From Tetmemena sp. SeJ-2015 (lineage: Eukaryota > Ciliophora > Spirotrichea > Sporadotrichida > Oxytrichidae): a DNA stretch of 64,000 nucleotides. The notes under the pieces are model-generated. The model worked only from the letters and a program-made list of their open reading frames with translations, was not told where the DNA came from and searched no databases. Shown piece after piece: positions 11,501 through 21,025 of this stretch (its first letter is position 1; the number at the start of each line of letters is the position of its first letter). The stretch is taken from the NCBI GenBank assembly GCA_027382625.1, contig JAJKFJ010021287.1, positions 58,501 to 122,500 of the forward strand. Direction: 5' to 3'. The position numbers were made by a program, and so were the translations under genes.

Positions 11501-12430
11501 AAACATTTAAAATGTCACGAACTTAAATGCAGCGGCCTTCAAATTTCAACTAGAGGATAAGGCCGAGAAAGGAGGTGGACTGGATAAATTGTTCAACAAC
11601 TTACTTAAAATCTAAAGCAGCAAAAAGAAGCAAATAATTCAAGCAGCTAGCGAAACATTAGGAAAAATATTGGCTAAACAGCCAGAACTTCCAATATGGC
11701 ATAAATGCAATCATGGAGAATGAAAATAATGATAGGCATGACGTGCTTGTCAACTCCATAGAGAAGGTAGCAAGAGAGTATCCTTAAATTTAGATGACAG
11801 AAGAATCTTCATGAAAATGATATCCTTTGTCAAAGTTCTTCTGATTTTGTTTTATTCTAACTGGAACTATGAGGATGCCATATTCAAAACACTGAGAGAT
11901 ATGTGACAATATGCAAGCAACGAAATAATCTGGATGATATTGATAAAATAACTATGGGAATTTTTGCTGACTGTGAAGATATACTGGCTGATATATCCGA
12001 TGAAAATTAACAATCATTCCTCTTAATAGTGACTTAAATTGCAAGACTAAATACTATTCAAGGAGACAAGATGATTTAAAAAATTTTACCCAGGCTAAAG
12101 TAGCTTTTGTAGGCAACAAAAACGATTACTCAAGAGGTCTGTTCTATGATCTCATGGTCTACCTATTTGATCAATATTATTTTAATACGAAGCTTTTAGG
12201 CCACTTGTGAAATCTTCATTGATAAGAGGATTGAATGATAGGAGTAAGCTTATCAGAGAGAAACTAATTGCCTTTTGGAGTGATCCTGCAAGACTTGAAT
12301 TGGATGCAATTGTCAGGCTTAGTTAGATTATGGATGAGCTTTATACACAAGAGGAGGAATCAATTTGGCTTAATAACTCAGTATACTTACTGATGCAGAT
12401 TGCAAACAAGTCGTCTGACTTTGAGAGGAA
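8515..12430 (+). CDS. DNA-PKcs-like kinase, middle MDS block (HEAT/NUC194 region)
   Basis: This is the middle part of a PI3K-related kinase of the DNA-dependent protein kinase catalytic subunit family, which in eukaryotes acts with Ku at broken DNA ends. Collinear landmarks I recognise from that family are: QGNELTKALIQCC (9070), LMIDLERQHNFEVE (9360), DNVNKHECM (10830), CDKNNGGKGFHYFLRDLCTL (11115), IIAGLLHRWKK (11340) and LIREKLIAFWSDP (12250). The block is cut by a 52-bp IES (8679), a 976-bp palindrome (9513), a 37-bp intron (10518), a 19-bp IES (10781), a 35-bp intron (11297) and a few unresolved frame changes (11040-11080, 11700, 11780-11950, 12190). Left end: AGGT at 8515-8518 pairs with the inverted N-terminal block. 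Right end: GAGAGGAA at 12423-12430 pairs with 15266-15273. Confidence 0.9.
8679..8734 (+). other. 52-bp IES, pointer GATG
   Basis: GATG occurs at 8679-8682 and 8731-8734. Keeping one copy joins AAT AGA GAT GAT AAT CTC, giving LNRDDNLRWAILRKI in one frame. The insert begins GTAAGC but has no matching in-frame AG, so an IES fits better than an intron. Confidence 0.75.
9513..10492. mobile_element. 976-bp foldback element (perfect palindrome) with TA duplication
   Basis: The arms at 9515-9940 and 10065-10490 (426 bp each) are exact reverse complements wherever I compared them, in perfect register, around a 124-bp spacer. They begin AAGGTGAATCG and end CGATTCACCTT. TA flanks both sides (9513-9514, 10491-10492). 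Deleting the element with one TA joins AAC TAA TAT GTG ACT, giving LINQYVTTSFMSA in frame within the DNA-PKcs-like gene. No transposase was seen inside. It behaves as a TIR/foldback IES or non-autonomous Tc1/mariner-type insertion. Confidence 0.9.
10518..10554 (+). other. 37-bp intron in DNA-PKcs-like gene
   Basis: It runs from GTAAGATAGC to CTATTTTAG. Splicing joins ATG TCT GCT to AAT GAG AAA (MSANEKFNSAMIF), continuing the frame from across the palindromic element. Confidence 0.8.
10781..10805 (+). other. 19-bp IES, pointer AAGAAT
   Basis: AAGAAT occurs at 10781-10786 and 10800-10805. Unprocessed, the frame reaches a TGA soon after; with 19 bp removed it reads DQESVAQQFELDNVNKHECM, matching the conserved HECM segment of DNA-PKcs. 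This is one of the cleanest IES proofs in the window. Confidence 0.9.
11297..11331 (+). other. 35-bp intron in DNA-PKcs-like gene
   Basis: It starts GTAAGAACTT and ends AATCATTAG. Splicing gives NTNIQIIAGLLHRWKK, which lines up with the conserved HNLEIIKTLVECWK of the family. Confidence 0.85.
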
Positions 12431-12509
12431 TATTACTTCAGAGCAAAGATTAAAAATCGGAGAATGTATATTTAAAAGTAACTAGTTATGCTATAATTTG
12501 GATGATTGG

Positions 12510-13376
12510 TCAGAGGCTGCCTTCGAATTAAGCTGAGAAGTACTTCTTCTTTTGCTCCTGATCTGGAATGATAGTTTTTTGACCAGGTTTCCAGTTTGCA
12601 GGGCAGACTTCTCCGTGCTAATCTGTGTGGATAAATGCTTGGATGAGTCTAGGTTTCATCTACACTTCTGCCGACTGGAGCATCGTTGATCTAGATTGTT
12701 CTAATCTTGCTATATAAAAACAAAATCCATATTTATATAGTATGCCAGTTCCATCTATAAGGATGAGTCCTCTTAAGGCTGCTCCGTACAAATCATCTGT
12801 GGAATCTTCAACTAACCCCATAAGATCTTGAAATATCCTTGGAATATCTGCAACCAAGGGGTAAGAAATGTGTCCGAGGCCTCCTTCAGTTCTGGGAGTC
12901 TTGATCCAAGCCAAGTGAGTGAAATGGGAGTCAGTTGAAATTTATAATATTTTAATACCAAGCACTTCAGCGTTAAGATCATGGAACTTTTAAATTTCAT
13001 CAGAGAAAGCTATCAACTCAGTAGGGCACACATAAGTAAAGTCAAAAGGATAGAAGAGTAGCACAACATACTTTCCTTTGTAGTCATCAAGGGATATTAA
13101 TTCTAAATAATAAGATTGTAATTAAAATTTCCACTTATCTTTTGAAGATAAAAAACATTTAAATTAGAAATTTAAAATTAATTTTGAGGAAAAAAAGTAT
13201 TTTTACTTATACTTTCTTAAACTCGCCATTAATGACAGCATTCACGCCTTAAAACTTTGGAGCATTCTAAAATAGATATTATTATTTGGTTAAAATTAAT
13301 AGTTCTAGCGAGGCAATAAAGAGACGGCAGATGCTGATGCCAACAGGAGTGATAAGATTGCTAATGCAGCTTTCAT
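12510..13376 (-). CDS. 2-Cys peroxiredoxin with signal peptide
   Basis: It reduces peroxides through a thioredoxin-type cycle. The ATG at 13376 begins [19 protein letters not shown], a typical signal peptide, so an ER, secreted or vesicle location is likely. The peroxidatic site is [16 protein letters not shown] (about 13060), followed by [16 protein letters not shown] and the resolving site [12 protein letters not shown] (about 12590). It ends YFSAQFEGSL with TGA at 12510. IESs with pointers TTCTA (13265/13303) and AAT (12939/12954) are clear; a further insert of about 107 bp lies before SLDDYKGKY and an insert of roughly 23-40 bp after GIL (two TATATA copies at 12711 and 12734). A single-base frame slip remains near 12650. 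The gene lies wholly between two segments of the DNA-PKcs-like gene. Confidence 0.9.
12939..12956 (-). other. 15-bp IES, pointer AAT/ATT
   Basis: Two AAT copies (12939-12941, 12954-12956 on the plus strand) bracket a 15-bp AT-only stretch. Removing it gives [16 protein letters not shown], the usual peroxiredoxin spacing, in place of an added KILQI. It is in phase, so homology rather than frame is the evidence. Confidence 0.7.
13265..13307 (-). other. 38-bp IES, pointer TTCTA/TAGAA
   Basis: TTCTA occurs at 13265-13269 and 13303-13307 on the plus strand. Removal joins CCT CGC TAG AAT GCT CCA (PRQNAPKFQGVNAV), linking the signal peptide to the peroxiredoxin fold in frame. Confidence 0.8.
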
Positions 13377-13448
13377 TTTAAAGATATTATATTGATTTGC
13401 AAAGATTTTGGATGCTTTAATTCTTTCTATGCACACCTCTAGATTTTA

Positions 13449-14585
13449 TTTATTAGGATCAGCTACTTGGCCTATTCCTTAATTTTTATGATGGTTTTTA
13501 GATGTTATATGGAGGCTGGTAATCATAAAGACGCTCTCTCACTGCTCGAGAAATCTCTAGCCATGAATAAGCAAGTTTAGGGAGAAGACCATCCCTCAAA
13601 CTGTCCTATCTTGACTGCGATGTCTCATGTGCAGCAAAAGATGAAGAACTATGACCTTGGAGTCTAATTACTATACTAAGCTTGGGAATTGGCACAGGCA
13701 AAATTTGGTGACAACTCAGAGGAAGTGGCAAAGTGCTTCATCGAACTGGCAAATGCTCATCTCAAGAAGAAAGATTTTGAGGAAGCAATCAAGCTACAAC
13801 AAAAGGCTCTTAGCGTTTAAACTAAGAATGCTAGAGTGATTTAAATCTCATTTGAATATAGTTATACTAGTCCCTTGAAAGCTTTAAAGACAGTGATGTC
13901 GTAGCTGGTATCGCTATTACATTGAGTGAATGGCTAGAGAAAGTTGGCTCAATTGATGAAGGTCTATAAGCACTGAAGACAGCTGAGTAGATTTATCAGT
14001 ACAACTACTCTCTAATGGATAAGAGATCTTGCAAGGTGAAGAGAAATATCGCTCTTCTGTATTTGAAGAAGGAAAATTACGCAGAGGCTCTAGATGAATT
14101 GAAGGAGGTTGAGGAACTTGAAAAATCACTCTATGGAGATAACTCCACTAATCTAGCTAAGACTTATAAAGTTATTGGTACTTTGCACATCATCAACAAT
14201 AACCCTGCAGAGGCAAGAGACTACTTAATCATCAATTTACCTTTTATTAATTTTTTTCATTTTCTCTTTTTGCTGAATGAGAGCTCATGCGATTTTCGAA
14301 TCAAAAGGCCAGCTCAAACTTCTTAAGGAAGTTAAGAACAAGTTAAAAATGCTCAGTTCTTCTTAGAGAGTTTAAGCTGCTGACGCAATTGCTGAGGGAT
14401 TAGACAGTGGTGACGATTCTCCAAACGGAAGTCCTGTTAGAAAGAGCCCTGAAGGAATAATAAAGGCCAAGAAAAAGAAGGTTGGAGAGTCAAAGGGAAT
14501 TGCATGGGCAAAGACGAAGGCAAAGAAAACAGTTTTTAGAAATAATTTTATCAAGGAAAGCGACTCAAACCAAGGGCTTTAATGA
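13449..14585 (+). CDS. TPR protein, second MDS block (kinesin-light-chain-like repeats)
   Basis: This is the larger part of a tetratricopeptide protein. Repeats read CYMEAGNHKDALSLLEKSLA, then LLYQAWELAQAKFGDN, KKDFEEAIKLQQKAL, and later ENYAEALDELKEVEELEKSL and YKVIGTLHIINNNPAEARDY. The C-terminus is basic and Ser-rich (SGDDSPNGSPVRKSPEG, AKKKKVGESK), ending in TGA at 14583. IESs: TTGAA (13852/13875) and AAT (14227/14276). There is no start codon here: the 5' part lies inverted at 14668-15183, joined through the 11-bp pointer TTTATTAGGAT at 13449-13459. The exon proper starts at 13502 after an intron 3' end GGTTTTTAG. TPRs usually mediate protein-protein contacts; the partner is unknown. Confidence 0.85.
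13852..13879 (+). other. 23-bp IES, pointer TTGAA
   Basis: TTGAA occurs at 13852-13856 and 13875-13879. Removal gives ISFESFKDSDVVAGIAITLS and restores the downstream frame; without removal a TGA follows. Confidence 0.85.
14227..14278 (+). other. 49-bp IES, pointer AAT
   Basis: AAT occurs at 14227-14229 and 14276-14278. Removal joins GAC TAC TTA ATG AGA GCT CAT (DYLMRAHAIFESKG) and restores the frame of the last TPR helix. Confidence 0.7.
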
Positions 14586-14667
14586 TTTGCAAACTTTATC
14601 TTGCTAAGAACGAAGATTAAGTTAAATTTTCTAAAACTAAATAATTCTATTCCTTCTGTTAAATACA

Positions 14668-15183
14668 ATCCTAATAAAGGACAGTGACTTACTTTCCCAA
14701 TAGTGTGAGAATAGTGGAGTGATATTGCTTCGTCTCCTCTAGCTTAGAAAACAAAGTTCCATTCAGCTTAAGAGCCGTAGTCAAATGATCCAATGCCTGC
14801 TCGTAGTATTTATAGTTTAGGTATGCCTCTCTAAAGAATTTATGATGTTATATTCTTACCCTAAGTTTGTATATGCTCTGACAAGTATGAAAAGATCCTT
14901 CTTGTGAATATTAACAAGAACTTTGCAAAGAGCCAGTTACTGAATCCTAACTTGGATAACTCCTTCTGGAGGTTGATTTGCTGCGAACTCATCGAGCGCT
15001 CTATTTTTCTCATCTAAAGAAAAACATTATTAATAATGCTAAATGTGTACCTAGCTCCCCGCAAATCTTATAGTCGATCTCATCATAGTCGTATTATTGC
15101 TACTCCATTTACTATTGCTGATCAAATGCCTCTTGCTACTGCTCAGCCATTTCCTGTTGCTGTTATTGATTCATTCCTTCCAT
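14668..15183 (-). CDS. TPR protein, first MDS block, inverted
   Basis: This is the 5' part of the same TPR gene, on the opposite strand and downstream of the rest. ATG at 15183 starts MEGMNQQQQQEMAEQQQ, then an acidic Tyr/Asp patch. Introns at 15014-15050 and 14831-14859 join without frame error into ELDEKNRALDEFAANQ and YTNLGEAYLNYKYYEQAL. The segment ends ..TILTLLGK followed by GTAAGT, an intron donor. The acceptor half of this intron is at 13460-13501 on the plus strand; both halves share TTTATTAGGAT (minus strand of 14668-14678, and 13449-13459). Joining gives an intron of about 70 bp and the protein LLGKCYMEAGN. Confidence 0.85.
14831..14859 (-). other. 29-bp intron
   Basis: On the minus strand it runs from GTAAGAATAT to TTCTTTAG; splicing gives NLGEAYLNYK. 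It is among the shortest introns in the window. Confidence 0.8.
15014..15050 (-). other. 37-bp intron
   Basis: On the minus strand it runs from GTACACATTT to TTTCTTTAG; splicing gives CGELDEKNRALDE. Confidence 0.8.
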
Positions 15184-15265
15184 TAAGTTTCTTTTTTTTC
15201 TTAAATTAAAATTTGATTTCATTTCACTCTAGATTTCAATGCCCCTTTCAAATACCTATTTGAAT

Positions 15266-18200
15266 GAGAGGAAGATATTTGACTAGCCACTCTAGAATTG
15301 CAAATTCCACCCTCTTGAAATAAATCAATTTGGCCATAACATTAATCGGTCTCAGCCTCTGACGCCATTCTTTTCCCAAATGGACTAAGCTTTTAATCTT
15401 CACAAGCTCTTATCACCAATTAAAAGCAGCAACTTCCTGCAATCAAAGAGGAAGATGAAATATATTCGCCATTTTAATGTAACTTATGAAAGTGAGGAGG
15501 AGAAAAAGCAACCTGCAGGAGGTGATGTTGAAATGATAGACACAACAACTGCAAATAACTAGAATAGGAGAAATGCCAATCCTAAGTTCTAAAAGCCAGC
15601 TATGCAATCATCTCAAGCATCTCAAGCTGTAATGTTTGGAACTCAATACAACGAGGAAATGAGCGACTCATAGTTCTATGGAGGAATTCAATTATTTTAA
15701 ACGTACTCAGAGCCACCTAGATTATAAATTTAACATTTGTAAATGATTCCGTAGTTCACTCAGACTCAAACAGATTAATCAAGTCTCATTGCATCAAACT
15801 TCGTATAGCAAAACTTTACATTTAAAATCTTTTAATTTTGCAAAGAATGATACATAAATAAATTAAAAGAAAAATTGAAATTTTATGTGTGGATCTCTTT
15901 ATAAGTTTCACTAATTTTTTTAATTTAAATACCTCTAAATATGGTTAAAAATTAGGAATTATAAAGATTATTAACTTTTAAAATGAATTAAATGAAGCAA
16001 AATTTAAAAGATGATATTTTAATAAACTCTCCTCCCTTTGCAGATTCAATTTCAGCATCATTTTACGAGGTAAACAGATTAAATAAGAAAGCTCAGGGTT
16101 TAAAGCCAGGCTAGTAGAGATAAGGACAAATATTTGCTATAAAAACTCAGAGCAACATGTAAAATGATAGAGGAAGCTAAGAAGACAACTAGATTGATGA
16201 TGAAGGATTCCTCATGCCTACTGCCAGAAAGAAGGGAAGGAAACATGACTTAGCGAAGTTCTTTGCCCAGAACCAATATGCATACAATTATACTTATATA
16301 ATATGTGTACCGCCCTTAGGAGTCTCAGGGAGATAGAATTAGATATATACCTCAAGGTTCTATGTCTAGCTAATCATCCAAACAAGAGGAGATTAGAAAC
16401 ATGCAAAGAGAATAATTCTTGACCAGATAAAAACAAAGACTAAAGAAGCAAGTTAATCTCTATCGTAAATATAGAGTTGGTGAGCTGCCTGATATCTATA
16501 CTCTTTTTAGGAAGTTTAAATTTGCTTCAAAATTGTTATGAAATAGCAATAAATAAATTACAGAGATGTTCTACTGCCTCTATCAGCCCTGATTAAGAAT
16601 GACTCTACTATCGCAACAGAGATATTTGTAGAGGTATTTTCAGAACTTTACAAAGGCTCACTAGACAAAGATACAAGAATCAAGCTTGGATAAGGAGTAA
16701 GATCAGTTTTAGATGCTTCGATCATGTATGAGTATGGATGCATAAACTGCATGCATAGAGTGGCTATGGAACTTCTCAAGACTGATGGCTTTTCAGTTGC
16801 TGCGGAAGTCATCTAAAGAACAGGGTAGCACTCGATGAGCTTCTAAACTTCCATTGCTCTAATTGAGGAAACCATTATTCGAGGAAAAGATATTCAAGAC
16901 GAGCAGTATCAGGAAGCTATTTAAGGACTTTAAAAGAGAAAGAGAAAAGCTGATTCTAATAGTCAAGTAAATAAGAAAGGAATCAAGTAATTTATCTAGT
17001 TTATTCATAATTCACTTTCTCCACTGTGTTTGATGGCAATAGAAAGTATTGGTTCAATATGATAGACTTATACGAGCAGATTGGCAATAATGATGCCTTG
17101 CAAGGAATTTGGTCTTTCCTTGCAGATGAGGAAGGGATCATATTCAAAAAGGCTGAAGCATCTAATATAAAGTTAGAATAAGGCGATTCTAATGTCTTAA
17201 GCCAAGAGTAGGAAAAGACAGTCAATCTTATTAAAGAAGCTCAAGCATCTAGAAATAAAGGATCGATAAATGAAGGACTCAAAATTTTAGAATAAGCCTT
17301 GAATGATCCCAAATTAACTGAGTTATTAGTCTTTATATGTATTATGAGTGTTTAGAAGATCATATCAAAATAGAATTACAAAATAAAAGATTAGACTCCA
17401 AAGCTGAACTCCAAAAATGGGATGAAATAGCAACAGAACTTAACAAAACCTATAAAGATTTCAAGCTCTAAGAAATTCCTTTCCTTCATGCTGAAAAGCT
17501 AATCAAATCACAAATCCGTCATGCTGATTCATGGAAATTCTTGAACAGAGAAATCGAGCTTTGGCAGCATGATGCTATTTCAAAAGCTTACTTGGATAAG
17601 AACTTTAACTTTGAAGTTGCTCTGAATGCTCTTACTTGCAAAGATTACGACAGAGCGAGATTCTATTTAGACAGAGAAACCAATGAGCTCCTTACATAGT
17701 GGAAAAATCTTACTAAGTTATCACAGGTTTCCCAGCATATTTCATTATAATAAAATATTTTAGTATTTTAGTCCAAAGAATCCAAAAATTGTTTGAGATG
17801 AGGGAGTTCCTGAGCATAGTTAAAAGTGAGGGAATTATCACAAAGGAAGAGCTCATCCCAAAAGTTGTAAGATCAATTTCTCACTGGACATAAAGAGTAC
17901 CTAGTAATGCCTTCGATACTATCTCAGTTTGGGATGACATCCTGGTCGCAAGAAACTTATATTTGGATCTCTATAAATTCAGATTGGGAAATGGATTGAA
18001 CTCTCAGCTCTCTCAAAAGAAGGACCTATAATTAGATCTATTGTTAATTGAATATTGTTTGTTATAAAAGATATAGACGCTATTCTTTACGTTTAGTGCG
18101 CTAAAGGCGCCTTTAAAATGGGTATTTATGATAGCTCAGACCGCTTTTTGAAAAAGGCTCTTAACTTGCGTGAAGATGAAAGTGCCTCAAATATGAAAAT

Positions 18201-18998
18201 AGTGGCTCCAGTAATCAAACTTAAGTGTGATAGTTTAAAAATGAAACTATGAATCTTGACTTCTAAACCAAATCTGATAAGCTGTACAAAATTAAATAAA
18301 TTATGATTAAATTCTCTAAGTGTTAGATAAAAAGATGAAGCATAGTTTTGGCGAAGTTTAGATTAAATTAATGCAGAAAATGCAAGAACATTCAAGTGTG
18401 AACATGGATGCAGCAGGTGATATAAATCTTCAGATAAAATGTCTACTGCTTAGATAAAGATTGGAGAAGAAAATTATTTTTCTTCTTAATTAAATGCTTA
18501 ACGTAATCTTAGAGGAGCTTAAGTCGAGTTGAGCAACAAAGGCCTAGCATAAATTGAAAATAATTGTTCCCAATATCTCTAAAAATCATTTGGAACTTTG
18601 CAACAGGTCCTGAATAAAGTTAAAGTGGCAGCCTAATACGATGATAAAATGAAGAACTCACAAGCTAAGATCTACTTTAAGTTTGCCTAATTCTCTGATA
18701 AGATCTTAAACCTGTATTATACATTTTGTTAAAGAGAGTTTTTTGCTTTATATTTAAGAAAGATGGAGAACGAAAAATACAATCCAATTTTGAGCAATGG
18801 ATTGAAGAAGATAAATAGTACAGAGGAAGAAGTTGCAAGATAGAGCATTAGATATGGACTCAAAGCTCTTAATCTTGAATATTAAAAGGCCTCCGATATT
18901 ATTCCAAGACTTCTCGATATAGTAAGCAAGTATAAAGATAGTGTTTCAGCAGATTTCATTGCTCATTCAAGAGACACACCTGCATGGTTCTTTTTAAG
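15266..18998 (+). CDS. DNA-PKcs-like kinase, FAT-region MDS block
   Basis: This continues the same PI3K-related kinase. The pointer GAGAGGAA (15266-15273) matches 12423-12430 and joins SSDFERKIFDQPLQNCKF without a gap against the family. Further landmarks: VNLYRKYRVGELPDI (16460-16490), YRDVLLPLSALIKND (16560-16600), MIDLYEQIGNNDALQGIW (17060), HWTQRVPSNAFDTISVWDDI (17883-17942), and a helical FAT end near IIPRLLDIVSKYK and ADFIAHSRDTPAWFFL (18895-18995). Gaps with frame changes at about 15820-16030, 16500-16555, 17065, 17330, 17745, 18075, 18250-18340 and 18740 are probable IESs or introns. The block stops at TTTTTAAGGTAAGC. The PI3K catalytic and FATC domains that should follow were not found in this window. 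Confidence 0.88.
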
Positions 18999-19113
18999 GT
19001 AAGCAAATGAGATTAGCAAATCATGAGAAAGAAGAGAAAAATAGCAAAATAGAGCATAATTCTTATTTAAATCATTGAAGAGTAGATTGTAAGTTTTGTA
19101 TGGCATCATTAGA

Positions 19114-20783
19114 TCATTCAGAACCGAGCTAAACGTAGTCCCCTGAACTTTCAAGGAAAGTCTCTTTTTCCAAGATATTTTCCTATCTAGACTGATTTTG
19201 CTTCTCGTTGAATGTCTTCTCAAGCAAAATGTAGCCATAGAGGAAATCGAAGAAGTAAACTGCAAACAATAGAACTAAGCCAAGGCTAGGTAGTGCAATT
19301 ATTTTCCATATGATAAGTAATGAGACACCGAAAGTAGAAATCTGTTAAATGGTTAAATAATTCTAATATCTTACCAGAGATCTAGTGATCTGTTTAGGGG
19401 CTGATGCTTTGAAGTAAGAGTAATTGGCTGAAACGGAATAACATAGAGCAATCATAGTCACACACATCATAAGGTTATTAAGCATAGTTTCTTATGTTTG
19501 GATTTCAAAGATAAGGAGAGAGAAAGAGAATGTAGTCTAAAGATTGATAAGAATGAGAGCCACTATCTTATCCTGAGACTCAGAGGATAAGAAAAGTCCT
19601 TGCTTCCAGTTTCCATACTGGACAGTTAGAGATAAAGATCCATTCACTAGGTACTTTTCTCTTGTATTATCAATCTAGGTATAAGCCTCCGATCTGAGAG
19701 TCAAGTAAGCAGCTATAAAAGAGTCTAAAGTTAAAAGTAGAGACAGAAGGATAAAGCTCATCTCATTATAGATAATTCCGTTCATTAAATGAGTGAAAGA
19801 TAGGCCTAAACAAAAAGATGCCAGATAAGATTTCCCTCCAGTGGATATAGCCACAGCAAGATATCTGTGAAGTGGGAGTCCAAAGAAAGAATAAAGCTCA
19901 AGTCCGATAAACAAGGATGTTGTTATTGCTAATGCAAATGAAAGGTGAGTCGAATGAGCAATGCTTAATATACATAAGAAGATTTCTGCAAAAATCAAGC
20001 ATGCTGAAAAGATTTGTTGGTTGAACCTATTTCTCTTTAGATTGAATCCATTCATCTTATAGTTTGAGCTAAAGAAATCTTGGAATATCTGAGTCCTTTT
20101 AGTTTGTCTTACTTATTAGATCATATCTTCAACAAAATGCGATCTATCTTTGTCTTGATCTAAATCTACTTCAATTTGAAGATCACTAATTAAGCTTTCT
20201 TCGGCCTCTACAGATGAGTTATCTTATTCAGACAAGAACGCTCTCTTAATTTCAAAGAAGGAGTAAATAGAGTCCACTATGTATGGTAAGAGAAGAACAC
20301 TCCCAATCAAGAGAGATTAATGATTGATGCAGTCGAAAATATTCATAAGGCATATCACAAGTAAAAGCGCCTAAAAATATGAGAAAAAGTAGTATTTACA
20401 TTTGAATGGAGTGGATGCAAGAACTTCGGAGTCTCATTGCTCAAGGAATAAAGACTGATCAAAGAATAAATTATCAACGCCCCTGAGTTGAATGTCACCG
20501 ATAAAACCTATATAAATCTTAGAAAAAGTTTCTTTGTAGAAAATTACTTACGTTTTGCATCACCAGGCTTAAATAAATTAATGTATGCAGACCCTCAGCA
20601 ATGAAGATTCCATACACAAGATTCTTTTGCGAGCTAAAAGTAACATAAATAGATTTAAGCTCTTAATATGTCTCATAGCTTCAAACTTCCAATTTTAATT
20701 GAGAGCTACTTCCAAGATTCCACCCGTTCCTATAATTTAAACGTAAGTTCAACTATGAATCTACCTTTACACTCAGACTGCAT
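19114..20783 (-). CDS. Multi-pass membrane protein, unrecognised
   Basis: A likely start is the ATG at 20783 (MQSECKGRFIVEL). Hydrophobic helices include YGIFIAEGLHTLIYLSLVMQ, ALIIYSLISLYSL, ALLLVICLMNIFDCI, ACLIFAEIFLCILSIA, LALAITT.. and several more up to PSLGLVLLFAVYFFDF, about ten in all, with an acidic loop (SVEAEESLISDLQIEVDLDQ) after the third or fourth. Introns GTAAATACTA..TTTTTAG (about 20370-20400), GTAAGTAATT..TATATAG (about 20510-20555) and GTAAGATATT..TTAACAG (about 19343-19375) join cleanly. A frame shift near 20675 is unresolved. TGA is at 19114. It could be a transporter or receptor-like protein. The gene is enclosed between the FAT block and the inverted N-terminal block of the DNA-PKcs-like gene. 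Confidence 0.75.
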
Positions 20784-21025
20784 ATTTGAGCTGTTGATAT
20801 TACTAATTTATTATATAATAAGTGTAAAATTTAGTTGTTATCAAATAATCTCAAATAAAAGGCCTCATTCTCGGAATTAATTTCTGTAGTTAATCATATG
20901 ATTAAGACAATTTTAGTATGTTCAATAAAAAATTTAATTTTTGATGTGTGATCAATAATTTCATCTCAAATTTAAACCTTCTCCGGACGAATTGTCTAGT
21001 AATAAAAATCGAATTATTTGTTGAT

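Noticed and set aside
12431..12530. Possible extra DNA-PKcs coding after GAGAGGAA at 12430
   Set aside because: The family alignment is complete when 12430 is joined to 15273; the last bases here are the reverse of the peroxiredoxin C-terminus.
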